Under the pieces are notes generated by a model. It worked only from the letters and a program-made list of their open reading frames with translations. It was not told the DNA's origin and made no database searches. 64,000 nucleotides of DNA from Euryarchaeota archaeon UBA256 (GTDB lineage: Archaea; Thermoplasmatota; Poseidoniia; Poseidoniales; Poseidoniaceae): contig DACE01000009.1 of NCBI GenBank assembly GCA_002494645.1, forward strand, positions 5,566 to 69,565, given 5' to 3'. The translations under genes and the position numbers were made by a program. Of the stretch, positions 36,895 through 45,610 are shown piece by piece (position 1 is the stretch's first letter; each line of letters begins with the position of its first letter).

Positions 36895-38673
36895 ATGGGC
36901 GAGGGCTTGGCACGTACCGTGATGCTTCGTCATCGCTTCTCGAGACAGTGGGGTTTGGGTGACCGTAAATCCCCTACAAGCCTCACTCCATCATTGGTGC
37001 TCATGGATGACGATGTCGTTCTGCCAGTGACCTATGCAGCCTTTAGTACCACTTCCACTTCAACCCTTCCGGCCACGCTTGAAATGAGGGCAAGAGGCGC
37101 ATTTATTGCACCTGATTTTTCAGAAATCGGTCCAAATTATTCGGTGGGAGTCGGCCACGTCCTTCCGCCATCACTTGAGGATGCCAATGCTGGAGAGGAA
37201 CAAGGGACCTCATCGCTTCTTCCCGTGTCCTGGCAACGCATGAACCACGATGAGGGTCTGCTTGACGCGTCGCTTTCACCCGACATCGTGGTCCTCACCG
37301 ATGCAGTTCAACTGGCTGGGCAAGGTCAGAAATTATCTCAGGCGATTCTCGCCCTCAAACAACGGTTCCCAGGCGCCCTGCTTTGGGCACCAGGTATCGG
37401 TGGTCCAGACAATGTGGCCTTGTTGACTCTCATGGGAGTTGACCTCTTTGACATGGCGCGTAGCCGTGAAGCCAGTGCGAATGAGGTGCTATTGACCCAG
37501 CAGGGTCCGAGGTATCCTCTTGAGCACGAAACCTTCGTTATGGAGGCACAAGCCTATCACTGGATGAAGGCACTCGATGAAGTTCGTGCAGCGCTCGTCC
37601 ACGGGACACTTTCAAGCCTTGCCGAACGGCAATCACTTTCAAGTCCGAAATCAGTTGAGCATTTACGCCACCATCGTCATCTCGTGAGTCAACAAAAGGA
37701 CGCTCTTTCATCACATGTTCGGGCTGACCGACTCTTCGCATGTTTCAGCGAATCCGCCCTGCGCGACCCGTTGGTTGAACAATGGGAGCAATTCATGACG
37801 TCATCCTACCAAACTCCCCGTCCCGTCAGTGAGGTCATGATTCTCCTCCCTTGCTCCGCACGTAAACCGTATCGATTATCCAAGACGCACAGTCGGTTTA
37901 TTCGAGCCATTCAGTCGACAGGATGTCATGAAGTCATGATGACTTCTCCTCTTGGTTTGGTCCCCCGTGACCTCGAGGATGTATGGCCAGCCTCGAATTA
38001 CGACGTGCCAGTGACGGGCGATTGGACGCTGGACGAATTGGCCCGAGTTGAACGAATGTTGACTTCGCTTGTCAAGAGAACCGGATACAAACGAATCATC
38101 AACCACACCAACATGGATTTGGGCTTTATCGACGTTGAAGTTGTGAATACACGCAAGGGTCGTGGTTCGACCAATCATGATGCTCTTCAGGACTTAACCG
38201 ATGCCGTCAAAGATGCGGTTCAAACCTATGAATTACGCAATCAAAAGAACAGCCATCGCCTCCTGGAGCATTTCAAAAGCATCGCTCGTAAGACAATGAA
38301 GAACGATGCGTGGTGCGAAGGCATCGTGGTTCGTGGTAAGCTGCCTCGGTGGCGCTTGGAATTGGATGGGCAACAAATCGCAGTCTGGTCTATTGACCGT
38401 AACGGGTTTTCGTTCTCCAGAGCCTCTGTTGACCTCCTGGCCCAACATGACGCACTCCCCAAAATTCATCTCATCAAGGAAACGGTTTGGAAAGGGGACG
38501 TCTTTGCACAGATGGTGCAATCCTACGACCCAATGATTCGCTGTGGCGATGATCTCCTCGTCTACCAAAACGGGGTTGTCGTCGGTCTTGCCAGAGCAGT
38601 TGCGCCGGGTTGGGAATGGGCAGGTACACCCGGTACGCTTGCCAAATCACACCAACGCAAAAAGGTAAACTGA
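36895..38673 (+). CDS. arcS: Archaeosine synthase ArcS (TgtA2)
   Basis: ArcS converts preQ0 at position 15 of tRNA into archaeosine in archaea. The 592-residue protein has the family's signature PCSARKPYRLSKTH at about residues 319-332 (consensus PCSxxKPYxxSxSH), a degenerate TGT-like N-terminal half (ALLWAPGIGGPDNVALLTLMGVDLFDMAR shows the TIM-barrel remnant in part), and a C-terminal PUA RNA-binding domain (VWKGDVFAQMV to GLARAVAPG). The TgtA enzyme that inserts preQ0 is not in the window. ATG 36895 is used; ATG 36922 is an alternative, and the first 30 residues are not conserved. uS15 follows 77 bases on. Confidence 0.9.
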   Translation: MGEGLARTVMLRHRFSRQWGLGDRKSPTSLTPSLVLMDDDVVLPVTYAAFSTTSTSTLPATLEMRARGAFIAPDFSEIGPNYSVGVGHVLPPSLEDANAGEEQGTSSLLPVSWQRMNHDEGLLDASLSPDIVVLTDAVQLAGQGQKLSQAILALKQRFPGALLWAPGIGGPDNVALLTLMGVDLFDMARSREASANEVLLTQQGPRYPLEHETFVMEAQAYHWMKALDEVRAALVHGTLSSLAERQSLSSPKSVEHLRHHRHLVSQQKDALSSHVRADRLFACFSESALRDPLVEQWEQFMTSSYQTPRPVSEVMILLPCSARKPYRLSKTHSRFIRAIQSTGCHEVMMTSPLGLVPRDLEDVWPASNYDVPVTGDWTLDELARVERMLTSLVKRTGYKRIINHTNMDLGFIDVEVVNTRKGRGSTNHDALQDLTDAVKDAVQTYELRNQKNSHRLLEHFKSIARKTMKNDAWCEGIVVRGKLPRWRLELDGQQIAVWSIDRNGFSFSRASVDLLAQHDALPKIHLIKETVWKGDVFAQMVQSYDPMIRCGDDLLVYQNGVVVGLARAVAPGWEWAGTPGTLAKSHQRKKVN

Positions 38674-38750
38674 AGATTCACAGGCTGCTTCGTAGGGTGC
38701 GGAGTGATTAAGAAGGGGAGATAAGTCGGAAGGTCGCTTGGTGACGCTCT

Positions 38751-39209
38751 ATGGCACGTATGTACAAGTCTCGTAAAGGCCAAAGTGGCTCAACTCGTCC
38801 GCATGTTACAGAAGCTCCTGAATGGTCAAATACGGACAAAGATGCCGTTACATCCATCATTCTTGACCTCGCCAAAGGTGGAAAATCAACCTCTGAAATT
38901 GGTATGATTCTTCGTGACAAGCACGCTGTCCCCAACGTCCGCTTGGTCCTCGGCAAGCGTCTTGGCCAAGTTTTGGCCGAGAACGAAATGGGTGGTGCTT
39001 ACCCTGAAGACATGATGAATCTCATGCGTCAAGCAGTCGCCATCATCAACCACTTGGGCTCTGGCAATCACAAGGACTTGCACAACAAGCGTGCTCTGGA
39101 AATCACCGAATCTAAAATCCGCCGTCTCGCAAATTACTACAAGGCCGAGAGCCGTCTTCCTGCAGACTGGCGATACAAGCGTGATGAACTCCGCTTGATG
39201 GTCGAGTGA
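38751..39209 (+). CDS. rpsO: Small-subunit ribosomal protein uS15
   Basis: This 152-residue protein of the archaeal/eukaryotic uS15 type (eukaryotic S13) binds the central domain of 16S rRNA. It has the family's N-terminal extension (MARMYKSRKGQSGSTRP, PEW), IGMILRDKHAVPNVR, and a C-terminal S15 domain with HLGSGNHKDLHNKRAL and RLANYYK. Length and ends match the family. GGTGA lies six bases before the ATG. The next gene is a RecJ/DHH-like protein; uS15 and RecJ-like genes are neighbours in many archaea. Confidence 0.97.
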   Translation: MARMYKSRKGQSGSTRPHVTEAPEWSNTDKDAVTSIILDLAKGGKSTSEIGMILRDKHAVPNVRLVLGKRLGQVLAENEMGGAYPEDMMNLMRQAVAIINHLGSGNHKDLHNKRALEITESKIRRLANYYKAESRLPADWRYKRDELRLMVE

Positions 39210-39268
39210 TTCATCCACAGAAATGAACACCTTGATTTGGTGTCGTTGTTTCGTATGAACGATAGTCC

Positions 39269-40192
39269 ATGCGCGATTTGCTCAGTAGCCCCTTCGTTCA
39301 ACCCGTGAGCGATAAGCTGAACGCTGACCTTGAACGAATGAAATCAAGTGAATTAATCCATCTTCATGCTCCTGCAAATCTCGAAGGCCTCCTCGCCATG
39401 GGGCAATTGGAAGCGGCTTGCCTTGATGCAGGCATCAAATATCGCCGTCGTTTCTACTTGCCCAAACATCATCGCCCTCGTGATGAATCTCTGGACATCC
39501 AATCCCCTTCAGTTGGTGTGAACGTTCTCATTGACTCCGAGGAAGATACATGGCAAGCAGAAGACCGTTCCGATGAGGGGGACGTCCAAATTGTGCCTCT
39601 TGCTACGAGCGTGCAAATGGGTACTCAACACCACATCCATCACGGTTCATTGGACTGTGTGATTCAATGCGCTGCCATCGCTGCCCTTCTCGCTCCGAAC
39701 GGTCGTCGTGTAAGAAAATTAAGGCCCTATCTCTCGCTTGGTTTGTGGCTGCGTGGCGCACTTGACACGAGCCTTGACCCAATTCACTCCTCAGCCCTCC
39801 TTCACTTGAAAGAAGAGGGTAGTATACGACTCGTACCCCTACCTGAAGTCAGTGAACCTCGCAAGGGTATGATACCTCATCTCCCTGAACGTCGTTTGGT
39901 GAAATTGCAAAAAGCCTGGCCTGGAATGAATGTTGATGAGCGCAAACAGGCCTTGAGCGAACTGATCCTACCTTGTTTATCCGACTCGAGTCTTTCAACC
40001 CCCAGATTGGAAGAACTCGTTTGGAAGCGTATGATCGTGGGACAGGAAGCAATTGATTTGGCGAGTCAAGCGGACGCTCTCCGTGATGCATGGCCCATCG
40101 ATGCTGATGCTTCTCGCCTTTATGCCTCACAACGTCTTGACGATTGGTTACGAACAGGCTCGTTGATGCTTCAAGATGAAGCGACGGTTTGA
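39269..40192 (+). CDS. Degenerate RecJ/DHH-like protein (Cdc45-type candidate)
   Basis: This 307-residue cytosolic protein is weakly similar to RecJ/DHH phosphoesterases at its N-terminus: ELIHLHAPANLEGLLAMGQL sits where the family has a strand, HxDxDG and a helix. The catalytic Asp residues are absent, and no DHH motif is found later, where IHHGSLDCVIQCAAIAALLAP stands. Its position directly after uS15 is the usual place for the archaeal RecJ-like (GAN/Cdc45) gene, from my knowledge of archaeal genomes. An inactive RecJ-like replication factor, acting with MCM and GINS like Cdc45, is therefore possible. The sequence match alone would not carry this call. Confidence 0.6.
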   Translation: MRDLLSSPFVQPVSDKLNADLERMKSSELIHLHAPANLEGLLAMGQLEAACLDAGIKYRRRFYLPKHHRPRDESLDIQSPSVGVNVLIDSEEDTWQAEDRSDEGDVQIVPLATSVQMGTQHHIHHGSLDCVIQCAAIAALLAPNGRRVRKLRPYLSLGLWLRGALDTSLDPIHSSALLHLKEEGSIRLVPLPEVSEPRKGMIPHLPERRLVKLQKAWPGMNVDERKQALSELILPCLSDSSLSTPRLEELVWKRMIVGQEAIDLASQADALRDAWPIDADASRLYASQRLDDWLRTGSLMLQDEATV

Positions 40193-40217
40193 AACCTCAC
40201 GGCCTCTTGGACTCACC

Positions 40218-40568
40218 ATGGCGATTGAGCGACTCTTGACGGGTAGTATCCAAAGTCAACTGCAAGAATTACTCTCGACCGAAGATCTCGTCATTGAGGC
40301 CTTCAGGGACTTAGTCAAGGACGAATTGAAAAGTCATATCCGATCAAAAGTAGAGGAAGACCCCGAATTGAAGGCTGAAATTAAGGAAGCAGTTGGCTAT
40401 TACTTCCAATCCAAAGCCCGTAGCATCTACGCCGAACTCAAAGCAACTCGGGCTGCTACGAGACTCGGTTTGCGATTGTTACCAGACGATCTTCAAGGAG
40501 AGGTTGGCGAGGCACTTGTCACACTCTTTGAGAAAGAGCTCGGCGACCTGCTTGAGAAAGCACTTTGA
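40218..40568 (+). CDS. Small charged helical protein, unrecognised
   Basis: The 116-residue protein has no signal or membrane segment and is strongly helical and charged (DLVKDELKSHIRSKVEEDPELK, shortened here: repeated Glu/Lys helices), with a basic central stretch (YFQSKARSIYAELKATRAATR). ATG 40218 is preferred because the earlier start at 40176 lies inside the preceding gene and adds no family-like sequence. It follows the RecJ-like gene by 25 bases and probably shares its operon with uS15. It may be a small partner of that protein, but there is no motif to show it. Confidence 0.65.
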   Translation: MAIERLLTGSIQSQLQELLSTEDLVIEAFRDLVKDELKSHIRSKVEEDPELKAEIKEAVGYYFQSKARSIYAELKATRAATRLGLRLLPDDLQGEVGEALVTLFEKELGDLLEKAL

Positions 40569-40633
40569 TGCTTTTCCTTCACTTCGGTGAGTTCAAGTTA
40601 TGAACCCACCAACCGTAGGAGGCCTGAGGAATT

Positions 40634-42649
40634 ATGAGGCTGGCATTGTTTCTGTCGGTGTTGCTTACTGCAACAGTTCTCATTCCAATGACCAATCCGG
40701 TTTCGGCTGACACCTCGGATGAAGTATTGGTTTGTTGCGATGCCTCTCCCGTTGAATTATATCTTTTAGGCAGTGACAGTCAAAGGAAATTGACGCCATT
40801 CATCTCGGAACTCGGTGATGAGTCTCAATCCATCGCGGTCGAATCATCCATATCTTCGCAAGAAAGTTTGGGGCGCTGGATGATGCCAGATTTGTGGCAA
40901 GGTGACATTCCATCCTCGACGTGGACCTTTTCCATTGCATATACGGTAGAAAATGCCGCTGGTGTTCAAATCAATGCCACTGCAACAGTCAACATTGGGT
41001 CGAAAAGTTTCAGTGCACAAACCGACCCTGGTTCCTCCTTCTTGGCGCAGGGTTCGGGTTCGCTGACCTTTGAGATTGATGTTGAATCACTTTCCACGAC
41101 AGGTACCTCAAACATTGAACTTGAACTCGAGGCTCAAGCCATTGTGTTCAGCGTGCCAGGTGCAGATGCTAAATTGGAATTTTTATGGGGAAGTGAAGAT
41201 GATGCCTCATCGCTCGAAGCAACGATTCCGCTTCTAGACATCCTCATGCTGGAGCCTGAAATCGAAGGTTCCGATGTTTATCTTGGAGTTCGTCTTGACT
41301 CGCCCTGGGGCCTCACTACCCTGGCATTAGCGGAATCCATTACCCTACGAGTCAACGGCCAAGAAGTAACTGGAGACCCTATCGAAACTGCCTCAGGAGA
41401 TACCGTCCGAGTGACGTGGACTTGGTCAGATGCAGAGGGAGGCGTTGAAACCATTGGAGTCGAAGTTGAATTGTCGTTTCAGCAAGACCAACCCTCGCTC
41501 AAAGGCTCTGCATCATTCGAGATCGAGACCTTTGACACCGGTGGAGGAACAGGTACATATTATCCGCCAGATGAACCGCTACGAACAGATGGTGGTGGAA
41601 GTTTCCTCGATGTTGACATTCGCATGAACCTCGATACTGATGGTAAAGAGTTGGCCTTGGAACGGGTGACAACAATCACTGTCGACGATGAAATTGCCTT
41701 CTGGATGCGTTGGGGAATGGACCACATTGGTGATGATAACCCTGCTCTTTCCTCCATGCTCCGAGCCTTCAGTGCTGGAGCCGTCACGGACGAAGACCGT
41801 GTCAGTCGGTTCATTGAGCCCGTTGAATTGAGTGAATTTGAGCGACAACTCGTTAATCTCGCACCCTTGTACCTCACGGCGGGTCTGGGATTGGATTCCG
41901 ATGAATTGCTCGGTGATTTCCGTGCCTTTAACGAGGTGAAAATTGAAGTGGACCTGAACGGTCAAAATGCAGTCATCAATCACCCGGTGACCATCCGTTT
42001 CTCAACGGTTGAATGGATTGATGAGGTTCAGATGAAATTGGTGAGCAAATTCACGGTTGCACAACCTGCTCCCTTATGGAAAAGTTTCACGCTTGAGTTG
42101 GAAGCATCTTCAACTTTCACAACTTCTCTCTACAAGAGCAGCTTGCGTGAATCGGATGCATTTGAGTTCTCGGTATCTCGCATGCCGTGGGGTGACAAAG
42201 TCACCCTGAAGGGGGAGGGGATTGATCAAAATGAAGAGTTTTCCCTCACGGTTATACCGACCTCAAACCTCATTCATACTCCCTTCGTTCTAAGCATTCT
42301 AACGCTCCTTGGAACCATTGGTGCTTTCATGATTGGACTAGGAATCTCTCGTAATCGTCAACGAACGTATCTGTATTTTGAAATGATTCTCATACCAGTA
42401 ATTGCCTTCATATTCATCTTCGGCTATCCACTTCAATTCATTGGAGGCGGATTGTTAATGATGTCGCTCATTTGGTGGATCACGGCCTTTGCGAGTCCCA
42501 GATTAGCCAATGGAATCACTCGAAAGAAACCGGTCCATCCTCAAATCCCATGCCCTGCCTGTCAGGTCATGAATGCAGTAACGACTACAGAACGCCCTCA
42601 TCGTTTTGCCTGTGATGGATGTCAGCGCACCATCAAATTAGTTGCTTGA
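40634..42649 (+). CDS. Membrane protein with outer domain and zinc-ribbon tail
   Basis: The 671-residue protein has a signal peptide (LALFLSVLLTATVLIPMTNPVSA), a beta-rich extracellular region of about 520 residues, then three hydrophobic segments (about residues 553-575, 584-602 and 605-623) and a C-terminal cytoplasmic zinc ribbon (CPACQVMNAV to FACDGCQRT). GAGG four bases before ATG 40634 supports the start. The family is not recognised. The zinc-ribbon-after-membrane layout recurs at 32463 in different order. It faces the convergent CBS gene with only two bases between stops. Confidence 0.8.
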   Translation: MRLALFLSVLLTATVLIPMTNPVSADTSDEVLVCCDASPVELYLLGSDSQRKLTPFISELGDESQSIAVESSISSQESLGRWMMPDLWQGDIPSSTWTFSIAYTVENAAGVQINATATVNIGSKSFSAQTDPGSSFLAQGSGSLTFEIDVESLSTTGTSNIELELEAQAIVFSVPGADAKLEFLWGSEDDASSLEATIPLLDILMLEPEIEGSDVYLGVRLDSPWGLTTLALAESITLRVNGQEVTGDPIETASGDTVRVTWTWSDAEGGVETIGVEVELSFQQDQPSLKGSASFEIETFDTGGGTGTYYPPDEPLRTDGGGSFLDVDIRMNLDTDGKELALERVTTITVDDEIAFWMRWGMDHIGDDNPALSSMLRAFSAGAVTDEDRVSRFIEPVELSEFERQLVNLAPLYLTAGLGLDSDELLGDFRAFNEVKIEVDLNGQNAVINHPVTIRFSTVEWIDEVQMKLVSKFTVAQPAPLWKSFTLELEASSTFTTSLYKSSLRESDAFEFSVSRMPWGDKVTLKGEGIDQNEEFSLTVIPTSNLIHTPFVLSILTLLGTIGAFMIGLGISRNRQRTYLYFEMILIPVIAFIFIFGYPLQFIGGGLLMMSLIWWITAFASPRLANGITRKKPVHPQIPCPACQVMNAVTTTERPHRFACDGCQRTIKLVA

Positions 42650-42651
42650 AA

Positions 42652-43062
42652 TTAGAGATTGAGGCCCTTCAGATTGGCTACCAAATCAACAGCTTCTTGA
42701 TAGTCACTGGGTGAGAAATAACCTACAAATTCTTCGTTTTCATCAACCGCAACAACCGCCTGGGGTGTACGTTCTTTGATGTCCTTCAACACGCCTTTGA
42801 GACGGTCGTTGAGATGGACTTTCATGAAATCCATTTCCATATGGCTGTGACATTGTGATTCAGCAGCATCCACGCCTTCACTTAGTGCTTTGATCAATTG
42901 ACGTTGTCCAATGACTCCTTTGACATGCTGGTCATCGTCCAGAACCACCACGATTCCACCCGACGTTGTCAAAAGTCGCAACGCAGCTTCTTGCAAGGTA
43001 TCGTCAATACCAACTGTAGTGTGTTCGTCATCAAGATTGAGGTCGCCAACGGTCTTGCTCAT
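42652..43062 (-). CDS. Protein of two CBS domains
   Basis: The 136-residue protein consists of a CBS pair (Bateman module), which binds adenosine nucleotides or related ligands and usually controls a partner. The first domain runs TTVGIDDTLQEAALRLL to VKGVIGQRQLIKAL; the second, KVHLNDRLKGVLKDI to FVGYFSPSDYQEAV. No enzyme or transporter domain is attached. It lies 35 bases after gltX on the same strand, so it may be the last gene of the rnhB-gltX run. Its target is unknown. Confidence 0.85.
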   Translation of the reverse strand: MSKTVGDLNLDDEHTTVGIDDTLQEAALRLLTTSGGIVVVLDDDQHVKGVIGQRQLIKALSEGVDAAESQCHSHMEMDFMKVHLNDRLKGVLKDIKERTPQAVVAVDENEEFVGYFSPSDYQEAVDLVANLKGLNL

Positions 43063-43097
43063 ATTTTGCTGACTGCTTTGGTTACCTATGTAATTTC

Positions 43098-44837
43098 CTA
43101 AGCATTTTCTTCGCCGTGGTCTTCATGGCAAAGAAGAAGTGAATCGTCCTCCATCACTCTGGCATAACCAATGCGCTCCAACTGTACGATGGTTCCAGCC
43201 GTGTAAGCATGGGTTTCTACTTGGCCGTTGACATGGTGAATTTCGTTGTCTTTCGTATAGCGGAGTATACATTCCCTGCATTGGTCGGAAGAAAGCCAAT
43301 GTACGATGGGGCGCTTGTCATTTCGTTCCATTGACCCCATGCTTGCAATCGTATCATTCAAGGCTACATCTGCGAATTCCTTGAGGCGCAAATCCATCTT
43401 TTCAAGATCCTCGCCCTCCAAGAGAATTTCTTTCGAACCTAACGACCATGTTCGCACTCCCATGGAGGCATCGTTGGGATGAACGGGAAGGGAGATCTCA
43501 GAAGGGGCCTCTCCTTCCAGAGTAAACGTGATCGGATGTCGAACAAAGGTTAGGCGTGGTGCTGTACCGTCTACGACCTTCGTGTTGTGGGAATACAGCG
43601 TGGCGAGAGGAACGGATATGTCCTTTTGTGTGATTCCCAATTCGAGCCAGAATGACCGCAATGCTTTGGAATCAATACCCCTCATTTTGAGGGCTTGAAG
43701 GGTAGGTAAACGAGGGTCGCTCCATCCGTCGTACAGTTCAGCCTCGACATCCTTACGCATTTGTGAGGTTGAAAATCCACCCCATTCATGTACCTTGACT
43801 CGTCCCCAGTACATCGTTTCGGGATAGGACCACCCAAAATGTTCATACAGCAATTTTTGCTTACGTGTAGAATCCATGAGGTCTTTCCCACGGATAATAT
43901 GGGTCACACCCTGAAGATGGTCTTCGACTGCACTTTGGAAATCAAGCAACGGCCATACGATGTAATTTGAGGCAACAGAAGGTCGAGGGTGTGGATGCGC
44001 TTTCGTATCTTGCAAGCGGAGAGCAGGCCAATCACGCAGGGCCGGATTCTTGAGTGTCATGTCGGTTTTAACGCGAACAACCGCATCACCGGGTTTGAAG
44101 ACACCTTTGAGCATTGAGTTCCACAACACTACGTTATCTTCGTTGGATTGGCCTCTACACGGGCAAATCGTCATTCCGACACGATGTACCTTGAATTCCT
44201 CGGCTGAACAACGACAAACATAGCCGAATCCGCCCTCAAGCATTTGCATAGCATGTTGGTAATATTCCTCAATTCTGTCGGAGGCAATCACAACACGGTC
44301 GGGCTTTCTTCCAATCAACCATTCCGTTTCTTCCTCAATGCTTCGGTAGGCATCGAGCATTGGTGGTTTGACTTTCGTATCAGTGTCGTCAAATCGCAAT
44401 ATGAAGGTGCCGTCGTACTTTTCACGGTACGTACTGTTGATGACCAAACCCCTTGCATGTCCAAAAGAAAGAGGTCCGTTTGGATTAGGTGCAAATCGAA
44501 GTACGACCTTGCCATGCTCTGCATTTTCAAGGTCAGGTAAACCTTCGCGACGGACTTTAACTTCACGCTTTTGGAGGAGTTCCGGTGCTTCATTCGCCAA
44601 AATATCACGCAGTGATTCAATACCGTTTTGTGCAGCCATTTCATTGGCCTTGGCTACTTCAGCACCGACCAGTGCAGTTACTGCCTTTCCGTGTTGGCGC
44701 AAATCCGCTCGCGCCCCCATGATTCTGCCAATGACTGAGCCAACAGCGCCCTTCCCCTCATATTCTATTGCGTTTTGATAGGCGAGATGACGGAAAAAAT
44801 CTCGCGTGGTTGCATCAGGTTCCCAATTATCGCCCAT
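43098..44837 (-). CDS. gltX: Glutamate-tRNA ligase, archaeal type
   Basis: The class I synthetase charges tRNA-Glu (and probably tRNA-Gln, for later amidation). It has the signature region VVLRFAPNPNGPLSFGHARG, where the HIGH motif reads SFGH, then FDDTDTKVKPP and the KMSKS-like STSQMRKDV. The C-terminal beta-barrel anticodon domain begins around LTFVRHPITFTLEGEAP, as in archaeal GluRS. ATG 44837 (MGDNW) is chosen; a TTG at 44867 or ATG at 44864 would add about ten residues. The first His of HIGH being Ser is odd, but related archaeal enzymes also vary there. The 579-residue length is normal. It follows rnhB closely on the same strand. Confidence 0.95.
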   Translation of the reverse strand: MGDNWEPDATTRDFFRHLAYQNAIEYEGKGAVGSVIGRIMGARADLRQHGKAVTALVGAEVAKANEMAAQNGIESLRDILANEAPELLQKREVKVRREGLPDLENAEHGKVVLRFAPNPNGPLSFGHARGLVINSTYREKYDGTFILRFDDTDTKVKPPMLDAYRSIEEETEWLIGRKPDRVVIASDRIEEYYQHAMQMLEGGFGYVCRCSAEEFKVHRVGMTICPCRGQSNEDNVVLWNSMLKGVFKPGDAVVRVKTDMTLKNPALRDWPALRLQDTKAHPHPRPSVASNYIVWPLLDFQSAVEDHLQGVTHIIRGKDLMDSTRKQKLLYEHFGWSYPETMYWGRVKVHEWGGFSTSQMRKDVEAELYDGWSDPRLPTLQALKMRGIDSKALRSFWLELGITQKDISVPLATLYSHNTKVVDGTAPRLTFVRHPITFTLEGEAPSEISLPVHPNDASMGVRTWSLGSKEILLEGEDLEKMDLRLKEFADVALNDTIASMGSMERNDKRPIVHWLSSDQCRECILRYTKDNEIHHVNGQVETHAYTAGTIVQLERIGYARVMEDDSLLLCHEDHGEENA

Positions 44838-44881
44838 CGTTTTGCGCACGCAGGGCCCCCTCATCAAATGCGTGCATCATC

Positions 44882-45598
44882 TCACTTGAACAAACGTTGC
44901 TGCTTCGTTCTTTGTTGCCCTCTCACGGGGAGATCTCCCTTTCGATTTGCCTGCCAGAATCGCCGGACGGTAGCCCACCCCCATCGAACTTCATCGTGGA
45001 TGCCCGTTTGGTTGATGAGATGCTGTAGGGCTGCTTTTGTTTTCGGATCGCCGGGGTAGCCGGAACCAACCTCAATTCCTGTTTCAAGCCTGAGCCGCTC
45101 AATTTGACGGTCACGCTCCTGTTTCGCCAAAATACTGGCCATCCCAACAATCGGATGGTTGAGGTCTGCTTTGTGCTCGCTGGTCATGGTACTGTTGCTC
45201 CAGGGCCACCCCTCAATCCGCTCACTGATTCGGTCCGTGAAGCGTTGCGGATTGACATCACATGCGTCAGCAAGAATGTGGGCGTCTTCACGGCAGGGGA
45301 GTTCGTTGATCGCCTCACTAAAACCTCGTACTTCGAGCCAATTGAGACCGTCATCAAGCATGGCCAAGTCGATACGTTCAGGTGTGCATGAAACGATTGA
45401 TGCAACCCAACCTTTGTGTTCGGTTTGTTCGAAAAACCAGGCTTCGAGTTCTTCACGACGTTTTGGTGACAGGTCCTTTGAATCCTTGACTCCAGCCTGG
45501 ATGAGTAATTCATATTCTTCTTCGGGAATGCCGCATGCCGCTATGACCAGCGGGCCGAGGACAGGGCCCCGTCCTGCTTCATCAATTCCTACCAGCAT
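44882..45598 (-). CDS. rnhB: Ribonuclease HII
   Basis: The enzyme cleaves RNA in RNA-DNA hybrids and starts removal of misincorporated ribonucleotides. The 238-residue protein opens with GIDEAGRGPVLGP, containing the catalytic Asp-Glu pair (Asp5, Glu6), followed by KDSKDLSPKRRE, further acidic residues and the late motif GSGYPGDPKT. AAAGGG before ATG 45598 is a plausible ribosome binding site. It starts 12 bases after the large surface-protein gene and is followed by gltX, forming an apparent operon of unrelated functions. Confidence 0.96.
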   Translation of the reverse strand: MLVGIDEAGRGPVLGPLVIAACGIPEEEYELLIQAGVKDSKDLSPKRREELEAWFFEQTEHKGWVASIVSCTPERIDLAMLDDGLNWLEVRGFSEAINELPCREDAHILADACDVNPQRFTDRISERIEGWPWSNSTMTSEHKADLNHPIVGMASILAKQERDRQIERLRLETGIEVGSGYPGDPKTKAALQHLINQTGIHDEVRWGWATVRRFWQANRKGDLPVRGQQRTKQQRLFK

Positions 45599-45610
45599 GG
45601 TATATCCCTT

